NCBI GenBank assembly: GCA_030531555.1
Contig: JAUNNI010000010.1
Coordinates: 1 to 63,801, forward strand
DNA: 63,801 nucleotides
Source of the DNA: Eubacteriales bacterium
Lineage (GTDB): Bacteria > Bacillota > Clostridia > Lachnospirales > Lachnospiraceae
Direction: 5' to 3'
Numbering within the stretch: the first letter of the stretch is position 1; the number at the start of each line of letters is the position of its first letter. The translations under genes were made by a program, and so were the position numbers. A model generated the notes under the pieces. It did no database searches and was not told the DNA's origin. It was given only the letters and a program-made list of their open reading frames with translations. Of this stretch, positions 54,650 to 63,037 are shown in pieces.

Positions 54650-56161
54650 TTACTCAGCACCTTTCTTTACTTCTGCTGCATGTTCAGCCTGAATATCTGG
54701 CCAGAAGGAAAGCATTGGTTCGATATCTTTTCCATGGAGATGACGTGCAACATAGTTCTTTGTAATTTCGTATACCTGTGGAGATAATACAACTACACCA
54801 ATTAAGTTAGGAAGCATCATGAGACCATTGAATGTATCTGCAAGATCCCATGCAAGGTTATCACCCATAACAGCACCACCGAAGATGGCGATTACGAAGA
54901 TAATTTTGTATGCTAAAGTTGCTTTTTCACCAAGTAAGAACTCACATGCTTTTGAACCATAATGGCTCCAGCCAAGTGCTGTGGAGAAAGCGAATAACAT
55001 GATCGCAATGGCTACGAAAGCAGCACCTGCTTTACCAAAATGGATGGAGAAAACAGTGGAGATCATATTTGCTTTTGTGATTTCAATACCATTGAATTCT
55101 GTTACTGCCATACCTGTGTTAAGGTCAACAAGACCGGAAGATAATACTGTGAAAGCAGTTAATGTACAAACTACGATTGTATCAGCGAATACTTCGAAGA
55201 TACCCCACATACCCTGACGGATAGGTTCTTTAACGTTGGAGTTAGAGTGTACCATAACGGAGGAACCAAGACCAGCTTCGTTGGAGAATACACCACGTTT
55301 CATACCCTGTTCGATTGCGAGTTTGATACCAGAACCGATGATACCACCAGTTGCAGCTTTCATAGCGAAAGCACCTTTAAAGATTGCAGTGAATACTGCA
55401 GGAATCATTGTTAAGTTAGATAAGAAGATATAGATTGTACCTACCATGTAGATTACTACCATGAAAGGAACAACTTTTTCTGTTACAGAAGCGATACGTT
55501 TTAAACCACCTACGATAACGAGTGCGGCTACGATCATTACTACGATACCTGTGATCCATGTTGGAACATTGAATACAGCCTGCATGTTACCAGAGATAGA
55601 GTTAACCTGTGTCATGTTACCAATACCGAAGGAAGCTAACAGACAGAAGATAGAGAAGAGGATACCAAGAATGTAACCGATTGTTTTACATCCTTTTTTC
55701 GCACCAAGACCATCTCTTAAGTAGTACATTGCACCGCCGGACCATTCATCCTTGCTGTTTTTACGACGGTAGAAGATACCAAGTACGTTTTCTGAATAGT
55801 TTGTCATCATACCAAAGAAAGCGATGATCCACATCCAGAATACAGCACCAGGACCACCTACGATGATCGCACCGGAAACACCTACGATATTACCAGTACC
55901 AACTGTTGCTGCAAGAGCGGTACATAAAGACTGGAACTGGGAGATTGATTTATCTGCAGTATGTCCAGTAACGTTTTTGTCTTTAAAAATAGCTCCGATT
56001 GTGTTCTTCATCCAGTGTTTGATATGTGTTAACTGGAAAAACTTTGTGAGGCATGTAGTAAGAACACCTACAAAACCTAATAAGATCAGTGCAGGCCAAC
56101 CCCACACAATGTTGTTAACTATGCCATTGACATTTGACACAATTTGTAAGAATGCATCCAT
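54650..56161 (-). CDS. Alanine/glycine:cation symporter (AGCS family)
   Basis: A 503-residue inner-membrane symporter with about 10-11 hydrophobic segments. Family features are TALAATVGTGNIVGVSGAI near 86-104, GGPGAVFWMWI following it, and GVFSNEAGLGSS near 293. AGCS proteins import alanine or glycine with sodium or protons. The tandem glycine riboswitch and terminator upstream point to glycine. ATG 56161 is selected because AGGAGG precedes it. Confidence 0.95.
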   Translation of the reverse strand: MDAFLQIVSNVNGIVNNIVWGWPALILLGFVGVLTTCLTKFFQLTHIKHWMKNTIGAIFKDKNVTGHTADKSISQFQSLCTALAATVGTGNIVGVSGAIIVGGPGAVFWMWIIAFFGMMTNYSENVLGIFYRRKNSKDEWSGGAMYYLRDGLGAKKGCKTIGYILGILFSIFCLLASFGIGNMTQVNSISGNMQAVFNVPTWITGIVVMIVAALVIVGGLKRIASVTEKVVPFMVVIYMVGTIYIFLSNLTMIPAVFTAIFKGAFAMKAATGGIIGSGIKLAIEQGMKRGVFSNEAGLGSSVMVHSNSNVKEPIRQGMWGIFEVFADTIVVCTLTAFTVLSSGLVDLNTGMAVTEFNGIEITKANMISTVFSIHFGKAGAAFVAIAIMLFAFSTALGWSHYGSKACEFLLGEKATLAYKIIFVIAIFGGAVMGDNLAWDLADTFNGLMMLPNLIGVVVLSPQVYEITKNYVARHLHGKDIEPMLSFWPDIQAEHAAEVKKGAE

Positions 56162-56255
56162 AACTTTTCCTCCTATATCCTTTTTGTTTGCATTTTCTCT
56201 CTTTTTATATGAAATGATCAATTTAAGCCATACCTGGCAAATGATTCATTTTTAT

Positions 56256-56296
56256 AACAAAAAGAAAAGGTGTATCCGGATATACGGATACACCTG
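56256..56296 (-). terminator. Terminator of the glycine riboswitch
   Basis: AGGTGTATCCG/CGGATACACCT stem with a 6-base loop, followed on the minus strand by TTTTCTTTTT, between aptamers and the symporter start. Confidence 0.85.
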
Positions 56297-56361
56297 TGTT
56301 ATTTACATAGAAAGGCGTACCAATATCTATCATCTATTATAAAACGCCTTTGTTCTATGAA

Positions 56362-56564
56362 TTACTCCGTCCTTTTGCCTGAGAGATTCGAAAACATACC
56401 CTATGTTTCCTTGCCCCTTCGGCCGCTGACTTGCTACAGCTGTCTCCAGAGTGCAATCCATTGACAATCCTATCTTACGAAGATACCTGAGAGTGTTACT
56501 CCTTCGGTCGGAAAACCTGTTTCTTGCCAATTTCTCTTTGCACTTTATTCATTTTTTAACTTAT
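56362..56564 (-). promoter_or_regulatory. Tandem glycine riboswitch
   Basis: On the minus strand, aptamer 1 contains GACCGAAGGAGTAACACTCTC and AGGTATC; aptamer 2 contains CCGAAGGGGCAAGG, ATCTCTCAGGCAAAAGGAC and a closing GGAG. Both show the glycine-aptamer core. This architecture upstream of an AGCS symporter is well established. Confidence 0.9.
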
Positions 56565-56570
56565 TTTCAG

Positions 56571-56599
56571 ATTCTACCATATAAAATGAATTTTGTCAC
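56571..56599 (-). promoter_or_regulatory. Promoter of the glycine riboswitch transcript
   Basis: GTGACA, 17 bases, TAGAAT on the minus strand. Predicted start is near 56564, right at the aptamer 5' end. Confidence 0.65.
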
Positions 56600-56645
56600 C
56601 ATAAAAAATTCATTTTATAGTATATTTTTTTGAACTTTTAAAAGT

Positions 56646-57671
56646 TTACTTATTCCATACCATAATGGTTTTACCCATACTTTTATGAATATCCAACTCG
56701 AATGCTTTTGTCATGTCTTTGATGGATTCTACTTCAACCACTGCACCAACGATATTACTGAGGTATCCAATGATTTCCGGATGTTTTTCATAAAGCTCTA
56801 CGGTCTTTTCAAAGTCCGCACGGCTACTTCGGCTACTTCCATAAAGATGGAGACCTTTTTCAAGAACCATACGGGTATTGATTGGAATTGGGTATTCGGA
56901 AACACCCAACAAAGAGATGGTTCCTTCTGGATTGATCAAATCGATAATCTGACTAATCGCTTTCTGGGAAGGCTCAGATCCAACACACTCAATAGCATGG
57001 TCCACTGCAACACCTTCCGGAACATCCCACACAAGATAAGTCTCATCTGCAAAAGAAAATGTGCTTAACTTTTCACGGTCTGTACCAAAGATTAAAAGCT
57101 TGGTATCTGGGAACATATAATGGAAAAATAAAGATGTGATATAACCTAAGTTACCATCTCCCCAAACTCCAACCACATTTTTTCTTGCATGTGTAAAGCG
57201 GGCAAAACGATTGAGTGCCTGTACACTAACACTGACAATTTCTGTGAAGGCTGCCACTGTACGGTCGATATCCTGTGGAAGGCGAACGATTCGGTCGCGA
57301 TCTAAAGCCACATTGTCCTGCATAAATCCATCAAAACCACTGGCACGGAACTTGGAGCTTCTCAAATAATTCTCACCGATGATATCATCTTTTTCCACTG
57401 GTGTATTAGGGATCATGACTACAAGTTCTCCCGGCTTAAATTCTCCAAGAGCATCATACACAACCTCACCGATTCCTTCATGGATTAAAGCCATAGGAAG
57501 TTTTTTGTCCAACACTTCCTGTGGGCGGCTTCCCTGATAGTATCTCTGGTCAGCATGACAGATGGATAAATGAGTTGGACGTACTACAACATCCTCACCA
57601 TTTAAATCAATATCTTTAAATGCAACCTCAAAACGACGAGGTGCTACAAGACGATATACTGTATTTAACAT
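56646..57671 (-). CDS. tarJ: Ribulose-5-phosphate reductase TarJ-like (zinc-type medium-chain dehydrogenase)
   Basis: A 341-residue medium-chain dehydrogenase that would reduce D-ribulose-5-phosphate to D-ribitol-5-phosphate with NADPH. Catalytic-domain landmarks are CHADQRYYQGSRP near 38-50 (metal-binding Cys) and LIHEGIGEVV near 62. The Rossmann part has GVWGDGNLGYI near 168. Direct pairing with a TarI-type cytidylyltransferase (15-base gap) supports TarJ over a general alcohol dehydrogenase. The product feeds CDP-ribitol for ribitol-containing teichoic acid. Confidence 0.88.
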   Translation of the reverse strand: MLNTVYRLVAPRRFEVAFKDIDLNGEDVVVRPTHLSICHADQRYYQGSRPQEVLDKKLPMALIHEGIGEVVYDALGEFKPGELVVMIPNTPVEKDDIIGENYLRSSKFRASGFDGFMQDNVALDRDRIVRLPQDIDRTVAAFTEIVSVSVQALNRFARFTHARKNVVGVWGDGNLGYITSLFFHYMFPDTKLLIFGTDREKLSTFSFADETYLVWDVPEGVAVDHAIECVGSEPSQKAISQIIDLINPEGTISLLGVSEYPIPINTRMVLEKGLHLYGSSRSSRADFEKTVELYEKHPEIIGYLSNIVGAVVEVESIKDMTKAFELDIHKSMGKTIMVWNK

Positions 57672-57686
57672 AATTTATGTCTCCTT

Positions 57687-58397
57687 TTATTTGCCGTCAC
57701 TCTCAATGAGAGTTTCAGCCACTCTAAGATCATATGGGTATGTAATCTTAATATTGAATACTTCACCCATAACAAGTTTTACTTTTTCTCCTTTGATTAC
57801 AAAGATCTTACAAGCATCGGTTAAGATATCCTTTTCTGCATCGGTAAGGGTTTCATAAAGATCTTTTAACTTCTTCGCACGGAAAGATTGTGGTGTCTGT
57901 CCCTGATACATTTTAGAACGATCTGGAATATTACTGATAATTGTGTTATCTGCACTTTCAACAATGGTATCTGTTGCAGGAATAACAGTATCACAAGCAC
58001 CATACTCGATGGCTGCCGCAATATTGTCCTCAATAATACGGTGTGTCAGGAAAGGACGTACGGAGTCATGTGTTACGATGATTGTATCATCATCTAAGCC
58101 GTACTCTTTTTCGATATAACGAATGGAATTCATGATAGTCTCATTACGAGTAGATCCACCTTCAATTACCACGATACGTTCTGTATTTTTTAAGCTCTTT
58201 TTAATAATATTTTTGGTATGATTAATCCACTGGGATGGTGTGAGAACGATTACTTTTTCAAACTGACTATTAATCACAAATTTTTCAAGTGTATGAACAA
58301 GGATTGGCTTGTCACCTAAAGTTAAAAACTGCTTTGGTTTTTCTACATTACCCATTCTGCTGCCGATTCCGCCAGCAAGTACTACTCCAAAAATCAT
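57687..58397 (-). CDS. tarI: Ribitol-5-phosphate cytidylyltransferase TarI
   Basis: A 236-residue IspD-superfamily enzyme forming CDP-ribitol from CTP and ribitol-5-phosphate. [20 protein letters not shown] (5-24) carries the CTP-binding Arg and Lys, and [13 protein letters not shown] near 108 the catalytic Asp. Placement upstream of tarJ identifies it. It starts the tarI-tarJ operon on the minus strand. The window's other family member (23754) is a paralogue with a longer tail. Confidence 0.9.
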   Translation of the reverse strand: MIFGVVLAGGIGSRMGNVEKPKQFLTLGDKPILVHTLEKFVINSQFEKVIVLTPSQWINHTKNIIKKSLKNTERIVVIEGGSTRNETIMNSIRYIEKEYGLDDDTIIVTHDSVRPFLTHRIIEDNIAAAIEYGACDTVIPATDTIVESADNTIISNIPDRSKMYQGQTPQSFRAKKLKDLYETLTDAEKDILTDACKIFVIKGEKVKLVMGEVFNIKITYPYDLRVAETLIESDGK

Positions 58398-58526
58398 ATG
58401 AATCCTCCTATCAAATGATAATACGTAAAAACGTACTACCTCAATTACATATAAGGCAATTTTAAGCCATTCTAATACAAATAATAACCACTTTTACTAA
58501 TTTGTCAAGAAAAGTCAAGACTCATT

Positions 58527-59807
58527 TCACAAAACATTCTTTGCAATCTGTCGCAAAAAAGATAGCAAAGGCTCTGCTTTTTCGTATTCGGGCATGAAAT
58601 GTATCAGCAAATAAAGAATTCTGTCTGCCAAATCACTCATCAGATCCGGATCTTCCAAAATATCACAAATCATATGCACAAGACTTTCTTCTTTCTCTTC
58701 TTCAGATTCTTCCCGAGCCTCAATTTCATAACGAAATCTCAAGAGTGGAAGAAAATATGCCATAATCTCTAGAATCTGCAGCTCTTCTTCTTCCATCTCC
58801 TTAAATAAATCTTGCTCCATCATCATTTCACTGATGTTACCGTGAACCATGTGGCAATAATTTTTCACTGCTTCTCCATACTGCTCCATGGCATAGCGAC
58901 AAATTCTTTCCTGCACATAAGATAATTCTGGAAGTTCCATCATAGAGCCAGAGTCTTCTTTCTCGGACAAACCAGCCATCTTCAGTAGTTCCTCTTCCAT
59001 GGCCTCCCACATGATATCCATACTGCCAAAATACTCGGTCCACAGATTAAAATGAAGCCTTATCATATAGAATAGAATTTCTTTTTCTTCTATATAATAT
59101 AGGTTTTCCTTATGTATTTTTTTATTGATTTCTCTCCCATCCATTTCCATCGGGAGTTCCAGTTTCATATCACAGATAGCCAGAAGTTTTTTGTTCATCT
59201 CATATTGATCTATCATATCCTGGTCCATATCATAGCCTATGATCACGTTCACATCTTCTGGCACTATCCTTCTACAAATGAAGTCTGTATCACACTCATT
59301 TTCTAATTTTTCAATCCATTCTCTGGATTTTTCTTCTTGATTGTTGCAAAGATATATTCGATCTGCCCCCGAAATCGCCAGCTCAACTGCAGCCACAAAT
59401 AGAAGATCCTCCTCCCCAACCACTGCAAATGTGTGGCCTTTTGGAAGAATATCACGGGCCAAAAGCGCTGTTACAAGGCCCTTGGCTGCACTATTTTCTC
59501 CAACCAGCTCTCCTTCTCGATTTACAACAACATTTACCCGACCGCAAATCCTGGCAGACGGAGAGATTTCATCAAGATAGGGAAGAACCTCCTCCTGCAA
59601 CTCGTCAGACAGATCAAAGCCATGCATTCCAAAAAGTCGCACACCGGCAAGCGCTTCTTCCAGTTTCTCCTTTTCGATGACAACATTATGATAAATATAT
59701 TCCAAATCAGCATCCTGAAAACCAGCTTTTAAAACCTTTTCCATAAGAAGCCCATACTCATGATTTCCAAAGCTTGCAATCAGTCCTTTTTCATAATTTA
59801 TTTCCAA
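58527..59807 (-). CDS. Protein with a catalytically degenerate shikimate-dehydrogenase-like domain
   Basis: A 426-residue protein of unknown function. Residues 1 to about 200 resemble AroE: SFGNHEYGLLMEKVLKAG, EEALAGVRLFGMHGFDL, a stretch like IGAVNTVV (CGRVNVVVNREGELVGEN) and a later GEEDLLFVAAVELA that recalls the Rossmann part. The catalytic Lys of the NVTxPxK motif is replaced (D65, S67, E69, Gln71) and the substrate Asp of NTDxxG is Ala107, so it should not act on shikimate. Residues about 200-426 are acidic, helical and match no family I recognise. It might be a binding or regulatory protein. It lies between tarI and the T-box operon, alone. Confidence 0.7.
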   Translation of the reverse strand: MEINYEKGLIASFGNHEYGLLMEKVLKAGFQDADLEYIYHNVVIEKEKLEEALAGVRLFGMHGFDLSDELQEEVLPYLDEISPSARICGRVNVVVNREGELVGENSAAKGLVTALLARDILPKGHTFAVVGEEDLLFVAAVELAISGADRIYLCNNQEEKSREWIEKLENECDTDFICRRIVPEDVNVIIGYDMDQDMIDQYEMNKKLLAICDMKLELPMEMDGREINKKIHKENLYYIEEKEILFYMIRLHFNLWTEYFGSMDIMWEAMEEELLKMAGLSEKEDSGSMMELPELSYVQERICRYAMEQYGEAVKNYCHMVHGNISEMMMEQDLFKEMEEEELQILEIMAYFLPLLRFRYEIEAREESEEEKEESLVHMICDILEDPDLMSDLADRILYLLIHFMPEYEKAEPLLSFLRQIAKNVL

Positions 59808-59942
59808 ATTTCGAACCTCTTTTCATAGATTGCACTTTCTTTGTAAAATTATACCATTGGCTTCAATCTATGAATAGTTTATTTTTTCTATTAACCAATC
59901 GTGTAATCGGTAAGGAAATATTAGTTTTCTTAAATTTTTAAG

Positions 59943-59971
59943 TTGACATTGTTACTTTAATAAGTTAGAAT
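59943..59971 (+). promoter_or_regulatory. Promoter of the T-box leader
   Basis: TTGACA (59943-59948), 17 bases, TAGAAT (59966-59971). Divergent from the gene ending its start at 59807. Confidence 0.75.
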
Positions 59972-59977
59972 ACTAAA

Positions 59978-60256
59978 CGTGAAGAGCAATGATTGGGATA
60001 CGTCGTTGTGAATCTTTCATTTCAGAGAGCTGTTGTTTGGTGTGAAACAGTATGGAAGCCACAAAGGACATCACCCATAAGCATCCCGCTGAACCTGTAT
60101 TGGATATGCAGTATTAGGTGTGGACGGGTCCTCCCGTTAACGAGGTAAGCTGTGTTAGCAGTGGATTGAGTGGTCGCGTATGCGGCAAGTAGAGTGGTAC
60201 CACGGAAATATGAATTTTCGCCTCTATAGATTTACTATCTATAGAGGCTTTTTTGT
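59978..60256 (+). promoter_or_regulatory. T-box leader controlling the 2-oxoacid oxidoreductase operon
   Basis: Stem I features are present (AGAGAGCTGTTG...GGTGTGAA near 60025-60050). The T-box motif AGAGTGGTACCACGG is at 60191-60205, whose TGGT would pair with the tRNA NCCA end and fits a tRNA with discriminator base A. A terminator follows. Uncharged tRNA should allow readthrough. I could not assign the specifier codon with confidence; it should lie in the 3' strand near 60075-60090. Confidence 0.92.
60220..60254 (+). terminator. T-box terminator
   Basis: GCCTCTATAGA (60220-60230) pairs with TCTATAGAGGC (60238-60248), followed by six T. Confidence 0.92.
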
Positions 60257-60325
60257 GCTACTTATACGAATTGTTCAGATCGTGAAAAAGAATTAATAAA
60301 AATATAATTTAGAATGGAGAACAAA

Positions 60326-60898
60326 ATGAAAGATTTAATTGAAATCAGATGGCACGGCCGCGGTGGCCAGGGTGCAAAAACTGCTGCACTCCTTCTTGCA
60401 GACGTTGCTTTTGGTACTGGAATGTATGTACAGGGATTCCCTGAATACGGCCCAGAGCGTATGGGCGCTCCTATTACAGCTTACAATAGAATCAGTGCAA
60501 ATAAAATTCGTGTTCACTCCAACATTTATGAACCAGACTATGTCGTAGTTGTAGATGAGACATTAATTGATTCTATTGGTGTAACAGATGGCTTAAAAGA
60601 AGACGGAGCAATCGTAATCAACACTGCTCGTCCTAAAGAAGAAATCCTTCCAAAATTAAATGGATACAAAGGACGTGTATACACTATCGACGCTCGCAAA
60701 ATCTCTTTAGACGCACTTGGTAAATACTTCCCTAACTCCCCAATGCTTGCTGCAATCGTAAAAGTAACCGGTGTTATGGAAGAAGAAGCCTTCCTTGAAT
60801 CCATGAGAAAATCATACGCACATAAATTTGCCTCAAGACCAGAAGTTATCGAAGGTAACATGAAGGCATTATTCTTAGCATTACAGGAGGTAAAATAA
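60326..60898 (+). CDS. porG: 2-oxoacid:ferredoxin oxidoreductase gamma subunit
   Basis: A 190-residue subunit of the PorG/KorC/VorG family. IRWHGRGGQGAKTAALLLAD near the start and FPEYGPERMGAPI near 46-58 are the family motifs. ATG 60326 is chosen because GGAG lies 7 bases before; an in-frame ATG at 60314 overlaps that site. First gene of a four-gene operon (gamma-delta-alpha-beta) that decarboxylates a 2-oxoacid to an acyl-CoA and reduces ferredoxin. T-box control suggests an amino-acid-derived 2-oxoacid. Confidence 0.93.
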   Translation: MKDLIEIRWHGRGGQGAKTAALLLADVAFGTGMYVQGFPEYGPERMGAPITAYNRISANKIRVHSNIYEPDYVVVVDETLIDSIGVTDGLKEDGAIVINTARPKEEILPKLNGYKGRVYTIDARKISLDALGKYFPNSPMLAAIVKVTGVMEEEAFLESMRKSYAHKFASRPEVIEGNMKALFLALQEVK

Positions 60899-61203
60899 TG
60901 GCATCCGATATCAATCGTTTAGGTTTAGATGTAAAATGGCAGGACATTTCCTTAGGATGTACCATCGTGGGAAGTGGAACTTCTGAAAGTTTTAAAACAG
61001 GGGAATGGAGAACAGATACCCCTAAATTTATCGTAGAAAAATGTAAACAGTGTCTTCTCTGCGCACCAGCTTGCCCTGACAGTGCAATTCCAGTAAAAAA
61101 TGGAAAGCGTGGAGAGTTTGATTTAGATCATTGCAAAGGATGTGGAATCTGTGAAAAAGCATGCCCATTTCATGCAATTGAGATGTTAAAGGGGGTAAGA
61201 TAA
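60898..61203 (+). CDS. porD: 2-oxoacid:ferredoxin oxidoreductase delta subunit (2x4Fe-4S)
   Basis: A 101-residue ferredoxin-like subunit carrying electrons from the TPP site to ferredoxin. Two cluster motifs are seen: CKQCLLCAPACPDSA (about 43-57) and CKGCGICEKACPFHA (about 80-94). It overlaps the gamma gene by one base (TAATG) and is followed by alpha 1 base after its stop. Confidence 0.95.
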   Translation: MASDINRLGLDVKWQDISLGCTIVGSGTSESFKTGEWRTDTPKFIVEKCKQCLLCAPACPDSAIPVKNGKRGEFDLDHCKGCGICEKACPFHAIEMLKGVR

Positions 61204-61204
61204 T

Positions 61205-62386
61205 ATGGCAATCAAAGAACGTTTATCCGGTAATGAAGCGGTAGCAATCGCTATGCGTCAGATTAACCCTGACGTAATGCCTGCTTACCCAATCACACCA
61301 TCCACTGAAATTCCTCAGTATTTCACAACTTTCGTAGCAAATGGACAGGTAGACACAGAGTTCGTTCCTGTAGAAAGTGAACATAGTGCCATGAGTGCTT
61401 GTATCGGTTCTGAAGCCGCTGGTGCTCGTACCATCACTGCAACTTCTTCCTGTGGTCTCGCACTCATGTGGGAAGTATTAAATGTTGCGGCATCCGATCG
61501 TCTTCCAATCTGTTTAGCACTGGTTAACCGTGCTCTTTCCGGTCCAATCAATATCAACTGTGATCATTCTGATGCCATGGGCGCTAGAAACACTGGTTGG
61601 ATCCAGTTATTTGCAGAAAACAATCAGGAAGCTTATGACAACATGGTTCAGGCTTACCGTATCGCAGAGCATAAAGACGTAATGCTCCCAATCATGGTTT
61701 GCCAGGACGGTTTCATCACAAGCCACGCTGTTGAAAATATCACTTTATTAGAAGATGAGCTTGTGAAAAACTTCGTTGGTGAATACGAACCAGAACATTA
61801 TCTCTTAAAAGATGGCGAATCTTTACATTATGGCCCTTATGCTGTAACAAACTATGTTATGGAAGCACGCCGTGCTCAGATGCAGGGACTTCGTAACGCA
61901 AAACAGGTAACTCTCGATGTTGCTAAGGAATTCGCTGCTCTTTCTGGCCGTGAATATGGCTTATTTGAAGAATATCGTTTGGACGATGCAGATTATGCAA
62001 TGGTAATCATCGGTTCTGCTGCTGGTACTGCAAAGGATGCCGTTGATGAATTAAGAGAAAAAGGTATCAAAGCAGGTATCCTTAAAATCCGTCTCTTCCG
62101 TCCATTCCCAGCAGAAGAAATCGCAGAAGCATTAAAAAATGTAAAATATCTTGCAATCATGGACCGTACCGAAGATTTCGAAACAAACTGCGGACCTCTC
62201 GGTTCCGAAGTAAAAGCGGCACTTTATAATAAAAACCTTCATCCAGCAGCACTCAACTACTGCTATGGCTTAGGTGGACGTGACGTAACTGTAGAAAGCC
62301 TTACTTCCGTATTCGAAGATCTCATGGAAGTGGAAAAAACAGGCGAACTTGGCGAAGTATATCGCTACTTATCTGTAAGAGAATAG
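61205..62386 (+). CDS. porA: 2-oxoacid:ferredoxin oxidoreductase alpha subunit
   Basis: A 393-residue subunit (PorA/VorA type). Visible parts are AYPITPSTEIPQYF near 24-37, VESEHSAMSACIGSEAAGAR near 57-76 and the family region GPININCDHSDAMGARNTGW near 116. The C-terminal transketolase-like domain includes LFRPFPAEEIAEAL. It works as a heterotetramer with beta, gamma and delta. Pyruvate versus branched-chain oxoacid specificity is not decidable by eye. Confidence 0.94.
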   Translation: MAIKERLSGNEAVAIAMRQINPDVMPAYPITPSTEIPQYFTTFVANGQVDTEFVPVESEHSAMSACIGSEAAGARTITATSSCGLALMWEVLNVAASDRLPICLALVNRALSGPININCDHSDAMGARNTGWIQLFAENNQEAYDNMVQAYRIAEHKDVMLPIMVCQDGFITSHAVENITLLEDELVKNFVGEYEPEHYLLKDGESLHYGPYAVTNYVMEARRAQMQGLRNAKQVTLDVAKEFAALSGREYGLFEEYRLDDADYAMVIIGSAAGTAKDAVDELREKGIKAGILKIRLFRPFPAEEIAEALKNVKYLAIMDRTEDFETNCGPLGSEVKAALYNKNLHPAALNYCYGLGGRDVTVESLTSVFEDLMEVEKTGELGEVYRYLSVRE

Positions 62387-62397
62387 GAGTATATATC

Positions 62398-62997
62398 ATG
62401 GCTTATAATTTAAAAGAAACTTTAAATAAAGAAGAACGTCTTGCTCCTGGCCATAGAATGTGTGCCGGCTGTGGTGCAACCATTGCAGTACGTAACGTAC
62501 TTCGCGGTCTCCACGAGGAAGACGAAGCGGTAATTACAAGTGCAACTAGCTGTCTTGAAGTTTCCTCTTTCATGTACCCATACACTGCATGGAAAGATTC
62601 CTTCATCCATAACGCATTTGAAAATGCCGGTGCTACATGTTCTGGTGTAGAAGCTGCTTACAATGCATTAAAAAGAAAAGGTAAAGTAAAAGGAACCCGT
62701 AAATTCATCGCATTCGGTGGTGACGGTGGTACTTATGATATCGGTTTCCAGTCCCTCTCTGGTGCTATGGAACGTAATCACGACATGGTTTATGTATGTT
62801 ATGACAACGAAGCTTACATGAACACTGGTATCCAGCGTTCTTCTGCTACTCCAATGTACGCTGACACAACAACCACACCAGTTGGTAGTGTTTCTGATGG
62901 TAAACCTCAGAACCGTAAAGATCTTGCTCAGGTAATCGCTGCACATAATATCTTTGCCACAATGTCAAGTGATGAATTCAAAAGGGCAAAAAAATAA
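62398..62997 (+). pseudogene. porB: Truncated 2-oxoacid:ferredoxin oxidoreductase beta subunit
   Basis: This TPP-binding subunit is normally about 300 residues; here it stops after 199. The N-terminus is intact: HRMCAGCGATIAV (19-31) with cluster cysteines, and the TPP site GGDGGTYDIGFQSLSGAM followed by YDNEAYMNTGIQRSSATP. Homology fades after AQVIAAHNI, and the final residues are encoded in the A-run of the neighbouring terminator (stop at 62995-62997). The C-terminal third, including the usual APCPxGW-type end, is missing. The reading frame therefore appears interrupted by whatever carries the zinc-ribbon/AP2 gene, with the remainder possibly beyond the window. Confidence 0.85.
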
Positions 62998-63020
62998 CCC
63001 CTCTCCGCCAGGAGAAGGGT
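62988..63020 (-). terminator. Terminator of the zinc-ribbon/AP2 gene
   Basis: ACCCTTCTCC-TGGC-GGAGAGGGGT hairpin on the minus strand, followed by a run of T. It overlaps the last codons of the truncated beta subunit. Confidence 0.88.
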
Positions 63021-63037
63021 ACTGTAAATAAACGTTA

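Noticed and set aside
59978-60210. tRNA gene within the leader
   Set aside because: The conserved blocks are those of a T-box leader (Stem I and AGAGTGGTACCACGG), not a cloverleaf.
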